Both the position numbers and the translations under genes were made by a program. From Heterocephalus glaber (taxonomy: Eukaryota; Chordata; Mammalia; Rodentia; Bathyergidae), in contig NW_004624734.1 of assembly GCF_000247695.1 (NCBI RefSeq), positions 35,897,955 to 35,961,954 of the forward strand: a stretch of 64,000 nucleotides of DNA, in the 5' to 3' direction. Below the pieces are notes generated by a model. The model saw only the letters and a list, made by a program, of their open reading frames with translations. It was not told where the DNA came from and did not search any database. The number at the start of each line of letters is the position of its first letter. Position 1 is the stretch's first letter. Shown here piece after piece: positions 11,193-21,769 of the stretch.

Positions 11193-11402
11193 TTTTGGAG
11201 TACTGGGGATTGAACTAGTTTTCACATTGAGCTACATTCCCAGATTCCCCGCCACCTGCTTTTTTTTTTTTTTTTGGAGACAAGATCTCATCAGGTCACT
11301 AAGTTACCCACACTAGATTACCAAGACTAGACTCAGACTTGCAGTCTTCCTGCCTCAGCCTCCTAAGAACTGGCATTGCAGGCATCAGTCACAATGGCCA
11401 GC
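11193..11402 (-). mobile_element. B1-ID dimeric SINE
   Basis: The + strand shows the ID antisense part (ACTGGGGATTGAACTAG), a long T tract, then B1 antisense to AATGGCCAGCT. Confidence 0.7.
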
Positions 11403-11705
11403 TAAGATTTCTTGATAGGTCATAGAGAAGATAAGCCACTAAAACATATTACATGTCATAAAAATTTTAAATGTTTGCAGTTCAAAAGATACTGTTCAAG
11501 GCTGGAAGACAGGGAAAAAGACTCTTGACTCTTTAGGAAATAAATACAAATCACAAACTGGGAGGAAATATTTGCAAAATACATCTCTGGTGAAGAACTG
11601 ATATCATAAATATATAAAATATATAATATATAAATATTATTTAATTAATAGTTATTAAAATAATATTTAATTGACCTTAAATTTTATACATATATATTTG
11701 TTGTT

Positions 11706-11850
11706 GTTCTTTCTTAAGACAGGGTCTGTGTAGTTCAAGCTGGCCTTGAACTCACTATGTAGCCCAGGCCGGCCTTGAACACACAGCAATCCTCCTGCCT
11801 CAGCCTCATGAGTGCTGGGATTACAGGTATACAGCACCATGCCTGGCTTC
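11706..11850 (-). mobile_element. B1 SINE inside L1
   Basis: Antisense B1 with internal duplication (AAGCTGGCCTTGAACTCACT then CAGGCCGGCCTTGAACACA) and a complete head. Confidence 0.85.
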
Positions 11851-12240
11851 AGAATATATTAAAAACTCTTACAATTCAACAATAGAAAAATAAACCAATT
11901 TTTAATGGACAAAAGATTTGAAGACATAGTATCAAAAATTGGTGTACAGATGACCAATAATCACATGAAAAGATGCTCAACATCCTTTACCATAAGAGAA
12001 ACGCAAATTAAAACCATAAAGCAATAGCACTACATATGACTCAAATCAAAAGTCCTCCCAGTACCTAAAGCTGGTGAAGATATAGAGCAACTGGTATACC
12101 TACGGTGAGAACACAAAAAGGTACAACCACTTTGCAAGTCTAGCAGTTTCCCATAAAGTTAAATAGACACTGAACATATGACCCAACAATTTCTCCTAGA
12201 TATTTATCTGAGAGAAAACTTCTAGCTACAAAGACTTGTA

Positions 12241-12328
12241 GGGCCGGGGATTTAGCTCAGTGGTTCTGCTGCCTGCCTCACAAGCGCAAGGACCCAAGTT
12301 TGATCCCTGGTACCAAAAAAAAAAAAAG
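12241..12328 (+). mobile_element. ID-type SINE inside old L1
   Basis: GGGCCGGGGATTTAGCTCAG with AAGACTTGTA on both sides; the L1 reads through once it is removed. Confidence 0.92.
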
Positions 12329-12520
12329 ACTTGTACACAGATGTTTACAGCAGCAGCATCTGCAACTGACAAAAGCAGAAAACATGCTGCACTGGTGAAT
12401 GGATACACCATGATACCATTCAGTAATAAAAAGGAACAAACTATGGTACTACAAACAACAAAAGAGGTGAATCTACATAGTATTTTGCTAAGTAAAAGAA
12501 GTAGATACAAAAGCCACATG

Positions 12521-12655
12521 CAGCCAGGCATAGTGGCATACACCTGTAGCCCCAGCACTTAGGAGGCTGAAGCAGGAGTATCACTGTGAATTCAAGGCTA
12601 GCCTAGGCTACATAATGAGAGCCTGCCTCAAAAAGCAAAACAAAACAAACAAAAA
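12521..12655 (+). mobile_element. B1 SINE inside L1
   Basis: CAGCCAGGCATAGTGGCATA ... CTGCCTCAAAAAGCAAAAC. Confidence 0.85.
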
Positions 12656-12661
12656 CCTACA

Positions 12662-12841
12662 TGCTTGGCCTTTGTTTTGTTTTTGGTTTTTTGAGACAAG
12701 GTCTTACAATTAGTTTTTTAACTTGCCATGTAGTTCCTGAACTCAGTATGGACTCCAGGCTGACCTGGAACTACTGCGAATCCTCCTGCCTCAGTCCCCC
12801 CAAGTTCTAGGACCAAAGGCATGTGCCATCACACCCAGCTA
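12662..12841 (-). mobile_element. B1 SINE inside L1
   Basis: Antisense B1 with an extra AATTAGTTTTTTAACTTGC stretch in the body, ending CATCACACCCAGCT. Forms an inverted pair with the B1 at 12521-12655. Confidence 0.8.
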
Positions 12842-12891
12842 TATGCTTGTTGCATGACCCCATTTATATGGCATTCTAAAAAAGGGTAAAC

Positions 12892-13008
12892 TGCTGAGCG
12901 TGGTGGTGCACGCTGGTAGTCTCAACATTTGAGAGGCTGAGGCAGAAGGAGCACCCTCAGTTCAAGGCCAGCCTGGGCTCCATAGTGAGAACCTGTCTCA
13001 AAAATAAA
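12892..13008 (+). mobile_element. B1 SINE
   Basis: TGCTGAGCGTGGTGGTGCAC ... GAACCTGTCTCAAAAATAAA. Confidence 0.85.
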
Positions 13009-13076
13009 GCCTGGGGATTTAGCTCAGTGGTTTCTCTGGCTGCAAGCTCAAGGACCCGAGTTTGAGCCCCAGTACC

Positions 13077-13115
<39 letters not shown>
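13009..13115 (+). mobile_element. ID-type SINE with (TAAA)n tail
   Basis: The ID body is followed by about nine TAAA units (13078-13115), a microsatellite grown from the SINE tail. Confidence 0.85.
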
Positions 13116-13269
13116 AGCTAAACTATAGGGACGGGCGTCAGATCTCTGTGGTCATCTGAGGCTGGGAGTGGGTAGAGGAAGAATCAGGAACGTTGGAAGT
13201 GTTCTGTATCTGATTATGGTGGTGGTTACATGACTGATCGGTTTGTCAAAGCTCATCTGACCATAGGCT

Positions 13270-13357
13270 TTCTTTTTTTCCTTGAGACAGTATCTCACTA
13301 TGTAGCCCAGGCTGGCTTTAAGCCTGGGATTACGGATGTGTGCCACCATGCCCAGCT
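13270..13357 (-). mobile_element. B1 SINE, internally deleted
   Basis: TTGAGACAGTATCTCACTAT ... GCCACCATGCCCAGCTG. The middle of the body is missing. Confidence 0.75.
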
Positions 13358-13521
13358 GAACCATTTTAGGGTGGTTTTACTATATGGAAATGTTACTTCA
13401 GTGAACCCTACTTTAAAAAACAATACTAACTAGAGGAGTCCAAAAGTTCCAACACATAGAAAAAATTTTTGAGATAGAAATGCTAACTTACCCTGATTTG
13501 ATTATTATACACTGTATATAT

Positions 13522-13614
13522 GTTTTTTGGTATTTTTTTGGTACTGGAGATCGAACTCGGGATCTTGTGCTTGCGAGGCCGGCGCCGGAACCACTGAGCT
13601 ACATCCCCGGCCCA
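13522..13614 (-). mobile_element. ID-type SINE
   Basis: TTTTTTTGGTACTGGAGATC ... CCACTGAGCTACATCCCCGG, between two ACACTGTATA copies. Confidence 0.9.
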
Positions 13615-13686
13615 ACACTGTATACATGCATCATATTATATCCCATAACTGTGTGAAAATATTATGTCAATTAAAAAATGATACTG

Positions 13687-13775
13687 TGCTGGGGATGTAG
13701 CTCAGTGGTAGAGCCCTTGCCTAGCATGCACAGGCCCTGGGTTCAACCCCTAGCACTGCAGAAAACAAAATAAAA
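13687..13775 (+). mobile_element. ID SINE, classical form
   Basis: GCTGGGGATGTAGCTCAGTG ... GCCTAGCATGCACAGGCCCT. This is closer to the generic rodent ID consensus than the young local form and probably belongs to an older subfamily. Confidence 0.8.
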
Positions 13776-13784
13776 TACATTTAA

Positions 13785-13890
13785 ATATATTTATATATAT
13801 ATATACACATATTAATAAATATCAGAAATTTTGGGGGGAGTCTAATATTCTCTCTCTCTCTCTCCCTCTCTCTCCTTCTCTCTCTTTCTC
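13785..13890. repeat. (TA)n and (TC)n microsatellites
   Basis: A short TATATA tract (13789-13806) and a CT-rich tract (about 13848-13890). Confidence 0.85.
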
Positions 13891-14087
13891 CAGGGCCTTC
13901 CCACTGAGCTACATACCTACCTAGCTTTTTAAATTTTAAGACAGTCTCTAAACAAAGAAAAAAAAAAATAAACAAAAAGACAGAATCTTGCTAAGGCACT
14001 TAGTTGCCCAGGCAGGAATTAGATTTGCAGTCCTCCTGCCTCAGCCTCCCAGAATCCTGGGATAACAGGTATGCACCACACCTGGTT
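13891..14087 (-). mobile_element. B1-ID dimeric SINE (ID part truncated)
   Basis: The ID antisense end (CCACTGAGCTACATACCTAC) and B1 antisense body (TTGCCCAGGCAGGAATTAG ... CACCACACCTGGTTT) are separated by an A-rich insert. Confidence 0.65.
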
Positions 14088-15160
14088 TAATACATTATCT
14101 TTAAAAAAAATTAAAACACTACTCAAGTAGACACAATAAAAGAAGCAAATCCCCTCTCCGCCTTCTTTAATCCCAGTCCTATCCACAGTTTGTGAACATT
14201 CTTCCAGATGTTTTTTTATACACACTTATTATATTTGTAAAAAACAAAAAAGACATAAACACAATGCTAAGGAGGCATGTTTGCTGGTCAGTAGATGCCC
14301 AGCCTTCTCAGTCCCCAGCCCTGTCTCTGTCCCTGTCGGGATGAAGTGGCTTCCAAGCAGCTGTGACAGCACACCCCCACCCGGGTCAGCCTGACCGGCA
14401 GGAGCCAGCACCCCAGCAGCGGGCGCCAGAGGACACTGTGTTCTTTGGATCCGATACCAAACCAGCCAGGTCAGTTTCTCCTCCTATTTCAAAGCAGATT
14501 TCCTCTCCTTCTCTTGAATTACCACAGTGTTTGGCCTATAATTTTGCCAAAGGGGTTGGCAGAGGACGGACTATGACCTAGAAGAAAGTATTCACAGAAA
14601 TACAGAGCTGTTGTTCGCACATTACCATTCCTGATGATTTATTTGCTTATTTTCTTATTTAATTCATATGCTTAGAACTTAAACTGTTCTGACCCCGGGG
14701 AGACCTGTTCAAGGTCACATAAGCCACTGGCTGCCACAGGAAGGAAAAGGGCGAGATGGCCATGCTGTCCTCGGCCAGCAGACAGCCACGCCAGGCCGCC
14801 GTCCTGCCAAGCTGGGCAGGGGCACCAGAGCTCGAGGCTCAGTGCTGGCAGCTGGAAGTGACAGCTGGATTTCCGAAAGTTACATGAGGGCTCCAGTAGC
14901 GTTCACCCAGCTCAACGTAGGAAAAGCCCAGTGCTCTTGAGGCTCAGGCGGCACTGTGAAGTCCATCACAGCAAGGCCCAGGGCAGCTTCACACGGCGCT
15001 GCCCTCAGTGGGGTCTTGGTTTACACAGAGGTCCCCAAGCCGGGCCTCTCCCACTCACCGCTCTGCAAACTGGAGTGGGCAAGGGTCTTACACAGAGCTC
15101 ACAGTGACTGTGCTGCGGTTGACCTGAAGGAATGGTTCGGGGTGCTGGACTCAGTCATTT
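14088..15160. other. Intergenic, SINE-free, no gene recognised
   Basis: About 1 kb of unique-looking, partly GC-rich DNA. Short open frames exist on both strands, but none has a recognisable domain or convincing splice-flanked structure. Confidence 0.5.
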
Positions 15161-15164
15161 CTTT

Positions 15165-15318
15165 TTCTTTCCTTTACTTTTTCTTTTTTATTGGGAGAGG
15201 AGCTTGAGACAGGGTCCCGCTATGTGGCCCAGGCTGGCCTCAAACTCATGGCAATCTTCCTGCCTCAGCCTCATGAGTGCTGGGTTCACAGCATGTACCA
15301 CTGCCTACCATGGCTAGG
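15165..15318 (-). mobile_element. B1 SINE
   Basis: Antisense: TTGAGACAGGGTCCCGCTAT ... TGAGTGCTGGGTTCACAGCA. Confidence 0.85.
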
Positions 15319-15367
15319 TCATTTCTAAGGGCCCTTTGCATCCTAAAGTCCTCTAGTGTTCATCATC

Positions 15368-15600
15368 CGAGATGGCAGCACTGCGGTGAAGAGCATGCAG
15401 TTCCACATCAGGCAGACTCAGGCTCTGCCCCTGGTTCTGCCACCTGCTAGTCAAGTGGGGTGGAGCAAGTCTCTTGGCCTTGCCCAACCTCCATTTCTTC
15501 ATCTCCACCAGGCTGCTGCAAGGCTCTGTGGCACAATGCAGCACCCAGCACAGCACCTGGGTCTTACTCAACACATGTTATCATTGCTATTACTATTAAG
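15368..15600 (+). mobile_element. MIR SINE
   Basis: Ancient tRNA-derived MIR: AGAGCATGCAGTTCCACATC, then the core CTGCCACCTGCTAGTCAAG, CTCCATTTCTTCATCTCCA and the CACCTGGGTCTTACTCAAC end region. Confidence 0.75.
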
Positions 15601-15602
15601 AG

Positions 15603-15832
15603 TTTTATTGCTGGGTTTGGTGGCCTGCACCTGTAATCCCAACTACTACTCATAGGAGGTGAGGCAGGAGGTTCAGGAGTTCAAAGCCAAAGAAACTAAA
15701 ATAAATATTTGTTTTGTTTTGTTTTGGGACAGGGTCTCACTATGTAGCCCAGCTGCCCTTGAACTGACAGCTATCCTCCTCCCTCAGTGTCCTAAGTGTT
15801 GGGATTACAGGTGTGTGGCATCATGCTCAGCC
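15603..15832. mobile_element. Two B1 SINEs, head to head
   Basis: A truncated + strand B1 (15603-15700) is followed by an antisense B1 (15705-15832, TTTTGGGACAGGGTCTCACT). The arrangement is inverted and could fold in RNA. Confidence 0.8.
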
Positions 15833-15861
15833 TAAAATAAATTTTAAAAAGAATAAACTTG

Positions 15862-15955
15862 AAAGAAGGAAAGAAGGAGAGAGAGACAGAGAGAGAGAGA
15901 AGAAAGAAAGAGAGAGAGAGAGAGAAAGAAAGAGAGAAAGAGAGAAAGAGAGAGC
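15862..15955. repeat. (GA)n / GAAA purine tract
   Basis: About 95 bases of GA and GAAA units on the + strand, ending at GCAGGCAGG. Confidence 0.9.
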
Positions 15956-15965
15956 AGGCAGGATG

Positions 15966-16100
15966 GCCAGGCATGGTAGCCCACACCTATATCCCAGTAC
16001 TCAGGAGGCTGAGGTAGAAGGATTGCCTCAAGTTTGAGGCCAGCCTGGGCTACAAATCAAAACCCTGTCCCCAAAAAACAAAACAAAACAAAACAAAGCC
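15966..16100 (+). mobile_element. B1 SINE
   Basis: CCAGGCATGGTAGCCCACAC ... AACCCTGTCCCC with an (AAAAC)n tail. Confidence 0.85.
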
Positions 16101-16127
16101 AGCCTGGACGAAAAAGAAAAAAAAAAG

Positions 16128-16225
16128 GAATTACTGACTGATTTGTAGCTTGGCGGTGGAGCTCTTTCCTGGCATGAAAAGGCCCTGGATTTGAGCCCCA
16201 GCATTTAAACAACAACAACAACAAA
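16128..16225 (+). mobile_element. ID-like SINE (old)
   Basis: GATTTGTAGCTTGGCGGTGG ... TTTGAGCCCCAGCATTT followed by (AAC)n. Confidence 0.65.
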
Positions 16226-16407
16226 AATTCTGGAGAAGGTAAAACTACGTAGAAGATAGAGCAGGAGTGTTTCCAAGTGGCTGGGAATACCAGAAGGGAC
16301 TGAAGAGGAAGGGACACGAGAAAACTTTAGAGGGTGGTGGGACTATTCTGCATCTCCATGACGTTGTTAGGCTGCATGACTATGCATTTGTCAGAATTGG
16401 CAGAAAC

Positions 16408-16665
16408 CAGCTGAATGCGGTGGCACATGCCTGTAACCCTAGCACTTGGGGGGCTGAGGCAGAAGAAGGATCACAAGTTCAAAACCGGCCTGTCTCAAAA
16501 TAAAAATTACAAAAATGTACTCTAAGGCCTGCCACAGTGGCATGTCCCTGTAATCATATTGTAATCATAGCTGAGCAGGCTGAGGCAGGAAGATCACCAC
16601 AAATTTGAAGGGGGCCTAGAAGACAAAGTGAGACCATGTCTCAAAAAACAAAACAACAAAAAAGT
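16408..16665 (+). mobile_element. Two B1 SINEs in tandem
   Basis: B1 bodies at 16408-16520 and 16525-16665, each with its own A-rich tail. Confidence 0.8.
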
Positions 16666-16687
16666 ACTCTAAATTTTACTTGATGAA

Positions 16688-17070
16688 TGTTATGGTTGTG
16701 TTTAGATGTTGCTCCCAAAGCCTCACACAGATGAGGTGGGACTTTCTCTTTTTCAGAGGTGGCTGAATCTGGATGGAGTGTGTGATGCTGGGGTTAAGGG
16801 CAAGTGAGTGATTACTTTGGCACCGCCCGAATCCCAGTAGTCTGAATAAGATAACATGGGCAGAAAGATGCTGTTAAGCCTCTTGTTGACTTTTCTACTG
16901 TGTGGGCACCATGTTGTTTCTCCTCTGTGATGCCTGTATGTCATCCCTGCCTTAGAGCCAGCCAATTATGGACTAAAACCTCTATGAACTGTAAGCTAAA
17001 TAAGTCCCTTCCCCTCCAACTTTGGGTGTCAGGTATTTTGTCTCAGCAATGAGAGAAAAGTAACACAATG
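16688..17070 (+). mobile_element. MaLR-like LTR, copy 2
   Basis: Same order of blocks as 8350-8797: TTATGGTTGTGTTTAGATGT, CCCAAAGCCTCACACAGATG, TATGGACTAAAACCTCTATG, CAGCAATGAGAGAAAAGTAA. This supports one dispersed family of about 380-450 bp. Confidence 0.5.
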
Positions 17071-17436
17071 AAATTATACCACAAGCAAAGAAAAATCAAA
17101 ACAAAATCTTCCTGCATATCCGATCACATTTCATCCAAATCTCTCTTCCCTAGAGCAAGTTCTTTGCTCTGTGGGTGGGGATGGCTGGGGACCCCTGTAT
17201 TTGGGACCCCAGGCCCCTTTTCTGGAGCTGCAGCCCTGGCCAGTTCACTTCAGGACAGAGATGTGTGCTGAACAGCACAGCCTTAGGTGACTTCAACCCA
17301 GGTGAAGTCTGCAGTGCACTGACAGCCAGGTGACTGAGGCTGGAAGTTCCAGAGCCTGTTCATGCCCTCGGGGACACGTTGACCGGTGATCACCGGATGC
17401 TGCTGCAGGCATTACAAGGCTGCTGCTTCAGGCTTT
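17071..17436. other. Intergenic, no feature
   Basis: Unique-looking sequence without a gene or recognisable repeat. Confidence 0.5.
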
Positions 17437-17625
17437 TTTTTTTTCCAGTACTGGTTTGAACCCAGGGCCTTCATATTGTACTATATCTCCAGCCCTTTAT
17501 TTTTTATTTTGAGATACAGTCCTTGCTAAGTTGCAAAGTTCCCTGGGCTGGCATTGAACTTTGGTTCCTCTTGCTTCAGCCTCCCAGAGTGCTGGGATTC
17601 CAGGTGTGCACCACACCTGGCTCAG
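17437..17625 (-). mobile_element. B1-ID dimeric SINE
   Basis: ID antisense (AGTACTGGTTTGAACCCAGG, ACTATATCTCCAGCCC), then B1 antisense to CACACCTGGCTC. Confidence 0.75.
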
Positions 17626-18235
17626 TAATTTTTTTATAAGTAGAAGAGTATACCCTAAAGTAATGATAAAGAGAGTACTGCAGTAAACACATACACCAGT
17701 AACACAGCTGTTTACTATTAAATATTATAGACTGGACATAATAGTACGTGCTATGCTTTTACACAACCTGCAGCACATTGGGCTTGTTTACACCGACACT
17801 ACCACAGATACGTGAGCCATGCATGGTGTCTTAACTCCCGATGACGGTGTCAGTAGGTGATACGGATCCTTAGCTCCACTATGACCCTAGAGGGACACAG
17901 TCCATGTCCGTATGCAGAGCGTGCCTGTGTTTCCACTCTGATTAGGTGGGGTGCTCAGGCATGTCCCCGCAGCCATCTTTCTCTCCCATGAACATCTAAT
18001 GTTCTAAATCACTAGTTTAAATATCACGAAGAAGTTGATGAATTCATTTGTTAACTCAAAATTCGGTGAGAGGTGTCGGAATTCCACAAAGCTCCAGAGT
18101 GCTATCTTCTTTCTCAAATCCCTAATTTTGTCACAGGGAGGAGACAAGGAATATTTATTTAGAGAAACCGAGGGCCCCAGAGCAACTTCCTCCAAAATCA
18201 AAGGAGCTGCAGGCCAGGGGTGGGGTGGGGTGGAT
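17626..18235. other. Intergenic, no feature
   Basis: No SINE or gene seen over about 600 bases. Confidence 0.5.
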
Positions 18236-18320
18236 AGGAGTTGAGGGTGTAGTTCCACAATGAAGCCCCGCTTCACATGCTCCAGGCTTGCTCTCCAGTG
18301 CCCCAAACAAAAACAAATGA
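18236..18320 (+). mobile_element. ID-like SINE (degraded)
   Basis: GTTGAGGGTGTAGTTCCACA ... GCTCTCCAGTGCCCC then (CAAAAA). The A-box is damaged. Confidence 0.45.
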
Positions 18321-18517
18321 AAAAAAGAAAAACTCAAGGTTTGTAGGCAAAATATTCTTGCTCTGATAAGCAAGAAGCTGAGCGATCTGTCCAATTCACA
18401 GCAGTCACTTCTGAACTGTCTTTTGCAATACGTTTTGCCTTTTGTAGAATGTTACAGTAGCAACCCTAAAGCTACTGTCTATTCCATCTTAAATATGGCT
18501 GTTGAAGATCTGTGATT

Positions 18518-18875
18518 TTAGCTGGGTGTGATGGTGCACACCTGAAATCTCAGCACAGTGAGAGTCTGAGGCAGGAAGACCACAACTTTCAGCCCAGCCT
18601 GATCAATTTAGTAATTTAGCAAAACCCTGTCTCAACATCAAACTGGTCAGGGGTGGTGGTCCATGCCTGTAATCCTAGCATTCTGGAGGCTAAAGCAGGA
18701 GAATTCCCGAAAGTTCAAGGCCAGCCTGGGCTACACAGTGAGTTGAAGGCCAGGCTGAACTACATAGCGAGACCCTGTCTCAAAAAACAAAAAAACACTC
18801 AAGCAAAAAAATCAGGCTGGGTATACAGCTCAGTATGAAGGCCCTGGATTTGATCCCCAGCACCAGAAAATAAAA
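18518..18875 (+). mobile_element. B1 followed by a B1-ID dimer
   Basis: B1 at 18518-18640. A second B1 at 18645-18800 with the internal duplication is joined to an ID body (GGGTATACAGCTCAGTATGA ... TGATCCCCAGCACC). Confidence 0.75.
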
Positions 18876-19465
18876 AGATTGTGATTTTTGTAAATAGGGT
18901 TTGGCTCTATGATTGTGCGATATTATTCCATTATATTAAAATGTCTATGTTACACGAATCTATTGGGTATCACTAACAGAAGCCAAAGTGGTCAATGGAA
19001 CAACCCCCATCAACACACTTCCCATGTGTTTTGGGAAAGTAACCCTGATGTTAACAAACATCCCCTCAACTCTTGCCTACAGAAGCACTGAAGCCTTTGG
19101 TTTCCTGGCAAAGGAGTCCAATTAATTCAAGGACATCAAGTAAGGTATGGGCTAAACACAGACTGGCCCCTGACGTTAATCTCCTCCTCTCCACCATGGC
19201 TCCGGAGTCTTGGAGATGTCGAAACACATTTCAAGGAGAACTCGGAGCCAGGCATCATTGGCAGAGTTTGCTCTGGCCAGCAGGCTGTGGGGAGTGGGGT
19301 GAACACTCGGCATCTGTGTTCTCCATCGACCTCAACATTTTAGCCAGGTAGAGAAGTTCTTCTAACCCTAAACCCAGCAAAGGTGATAGAGTCTTCACGA
19401 TTTGTTTCAGGTACTTCAAGAAATGAAGTAGCGTTTATCCAAGCTGTCTATAAAATATGATGGGT

Positions 19466-19596
19466 TGGGCGTGGTGGTGCACACCTATAATTCCAGCACT
19501 CGGGACAGGAGGATCGCTGTGAGTTCGAGGCCAGCCTGGACTACACAGTGAGACTCTGTCTCAAAAAATAAAAATAAAATAAAATAAAATAAAATA
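19466..19596 (+). mobile_element. B1 SINE with (AAAAT)n tail
   Basis: GGGCGTGGTGGTGCACACCT ... CTGTCTCAAAAAATAAA. It sits between two copies of AAAATATGATGGGT (starting 19455 and 19592), a target-site duplication. Confidence 0.9.
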
Positions 19597-19649
19597 TGAT
19601 GGGTCTGAAATAAGCAAGTTTCAGCCCCACGGTATTTATACTGTGCATA

Positions 19650-19970
19650 TATTAGCACTCCATTGGGACTGCTATAACCACATACCATAAACCAGACAGC
19701 TTTTAACAACACACATATATTTCTCACAGCTCTGGAGGCTGAAAAGTCCAAGATCAAGGTGGTGGCAGATTCAGTCATCTGGTGAGGGTGTGTTCCTCAG
19801 AGATGGCACAATCTTACTTTTCCTCACAGGGTAGAAGGGGCAAATGAGCTTCCACGGGCCTGCGTCATTCATGAGGACAGATCCAGGTCACCTCCCAGGA
19901 GGTCCCACTCCTAATACCTTTGCTTAGGGCTAGGATTCCAACATACACATTGAGACCATAGCATATTGCA
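19650..19970 (-). mobile_element. Ancient interspersed repeat
   Basis: Contains TATTTCTCACAGCTCTGGAG and GGCTGAAAAGTCCAAGATCA, hallmark blocks of a common old mammalian repeat whose opposite-strand relative is at 1520-1822. Family name uncertain. Confidence 0.5.
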
Positions 19971-20096
19971 CACCCAGCCCGAGACAGCTACCACGCCAAG
20001 TGCCAGGGATGTGGCTGGTGACAACTGAAGCTCATGGTCAGTGGGGCAGTAGGTAATAATTAAGCAAGCAAACCCAGATAAAAATGTGGTGACAGC

Positions 20097-20210
20097 CAGT
20101 TGTGGTGGGCTATACCCAGGATCCTGGCACTTAGGAGGCTGAGGCAGGAGGATGTGCATTTGCGCCCCACCTAGAAAGTGAGACCGTGTCTCAAAAACAA
20201 AACAAAAATA
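20097..20210 (+). mobile_element. B1 SINE
   Basis: GCCAGTTGTGGTGGGCTATA ... GACCGTGTCTCAAAAACAAA. Internally shortened. Confidence 0.8.
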
Positions 20211-20419
20211 GATGTTGACCAATGTTGCTTACCTTAAACAGTGTTAGAAGGGCTCTCAGAGCAGCTCAAAGTGAGCTGGCCTCTTCCAAAGCCAGGTGAA
20301 GAAGTGCACTGACCGCTGTCAGCGCCAGATCACCAAGGGCCTTCTCTGCTAAACCGTGGGGTCTGTGTTTGCCCTGTGGCCATAGGGAGAGACCAAAATG
20401 TTTATTTAAAAGGTGAAGA

Positions 20420-20625
20420 TAGCCAGGCATGGTGGCCCATACCTGAAATCCCAGCACTCTGAGCTGCAGAGGTAGGAGGATGGCAAGTTTGAGCCCAGCC
20501 TTAGCAGTTTACTACCTTAGCAGGACCCTGTCTCAAAATAAAAAATGAAAAAGGAATAGGGATGTAGCTCAGTACAAAGGCCCTGGGTTCAGGCCCCAGG
20601 GCCACCACCACCCAAAAAAAGAGAG
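20420..20625 (+). mobile_element. B1-ID dimeric SINE
   Basis: The B1 body ends in CTGTCTCAAAATAAAAAATG and continues as an ID body (AGGGATGTAGCTCAGTACAA ... GGTTCAGGCCCCAGG). One of the clearest dimers here. Confidence 0.8.
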
Positions 20626-20995
20626 ATGGAGATACTTCATTCCTGATAGATGACTCTGGCCAGAGGGTGGAAGATGGCAGGAGAAGCAGGGTGCAGAGGT
20701 GAGGAGACTCAGTTGGAGGCCATTGCCCAGGGAAGAGACGATGCAGGCTTGAAAGAGGCAGGAACTGCCCTGGGAGCTCAGATCGTGAAAGACCCAGAAT
20801 GTGCCAAACCTGCTGATGGGCTGGAGGGGACTGGCAGTTAGGGAGGAAGGTTGGGATTTAGGGGCTGACAGATGGCATTCAGTCTCCCACCCTGAATCTG
20901 GAGTCAGTTCTGACAGAGACACAAGTAAGGCAGGGGCAAACAAAACAGCTTTGTTATTGAGCAGGCTAACTTCAAGAACCAGGTGTCTCTGACAC
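20626..20995. other. Intergenic, no feature
   Basis: Unique-looking, with no family match in its overlapping short frames. Confidence 0.5.
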
Positions 20996-21098
20996 TTTTT
21001 TTTTTTTTGAGACAGGGTCTCACTATGTAGTCCAAGCTGGCCTCAAACTCATGGTGATGCTCTTGCCTCAGCTTCTCAAATGCTGGGATTATAGATGT
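20996..21098 (-). mobile_element. B1 SINE
   Basis: T-tract then GAGACAGGGTCTCACTATGT ... AATGCTGGGATTATAG. Confidence 0.85.
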
Positions 21099-21540
21099 CC
21101 CTGACACTTCTTGAATTACCCTTCACCCGCAGTGGCTGCAAACCTGGGCAGCCCTGTGCTCCTGCCCAGGAACAGACACTATAGAAGAGGAGAGCAGGAG
21201 ACGCCCAGCTCAGGCAGGAGGGCTGGGCTGCAGGTGACCAGTCCCTCCTTCCCTCCTTCACTCTTCACACCGGCACTGCGTTCAGGAAATGCCACTGCAC
21301 TGTGCTAAGCTGGTGACTTCAGCCAAGGGCACTGGGAAACAGCAAAGACAGGGAGGGGCTTCTCCGAAGTTCCTGATCTGCCTAGAGGTGGATCCCCCAG
21401 AGAGCATCACTGTCCTCAGTCCCATCTCCCAAATGTCATCTGCCAGGGTCCCAGAGATTGGCACCACACAACTGACTGTCTCAGGAAGGCCTTGCCACCT
21501 TGCCCGGCTACACCAGTGGATTCTTTGCTCAAGAGTTCAG
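21099..21540. other. Intergenic, no gene recognised
   Basis: GC-richer unique sequence. The long + strand open frame across it shows no known domain and runs into an ID SINE, so it is not called a gene. Confidence 0.55.
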
Positions 21541-21544
21541 AGCT

Positions 21545-21627
21545 GCCGGGGATTTAGCTCAGTGGTTCCACTGCCTGCCTCGCAAGCGCAAGGTCCTGAG
21601 TTCCATCCCCGGTACCAACAACAGCAA
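21545..21627 (+). mobile_element. ID-type SINE (young form)
   Basis: GCCGGGGATTTAGCTCAGTG ... CATCCCCGGTACC. The target-site duplication is AAGAGTTCAGAG on both sides. Confidence 0.92.
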
Positions 21628-21769
21628 AAGAGTTCAGAGGTCAGGTGGGGCCTAGTTAGGCACGGCTCACTGTGGGTGTAACCTAGAAGGCTGCATCTCC
21701 CTCCCAGGCTCCCCCTTCTTCCCCTGCTTCATGGCCCCTCTACAGAGCAGCTCTCCTTGCCCCCGGGCC

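Larger units (their letters stand above)
11500..13430 (+). mobile_element. Old LINE-1 relic (L1M-like), multiply interrupted
   Basis: Blocks of diverged ORF2 end and 3' UTR: AAATATTTGCAAAATACATC (11551), ACAGATGACCAATAATCACA (11946), GAGAAACGCAAATTAAAACC (11996), GTACACAGATGTTTACAGCA (12331), and GACCCCATTTATATGGCATT (12857). The tail (GTTCTGTATCTGATTATGGT) continues to about 13430. At least seven SINEs split it. It is more diverged than the L1 at 9.2-10.4 kb, so presumably older. Confidence 0.75.

Noticed and set aside
15862..15955. Regular GA units as a CRISPR-like array
   Set aside because: This is a simple purine microsatellite in a vertebrate genome, without spacers.
21289..21681. 130-codon + strand open frame as a gene
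   Set aside because: It runs into the ID SINE at 21545, has no recognisable domain, and lacks a supporting splice or promoter context.
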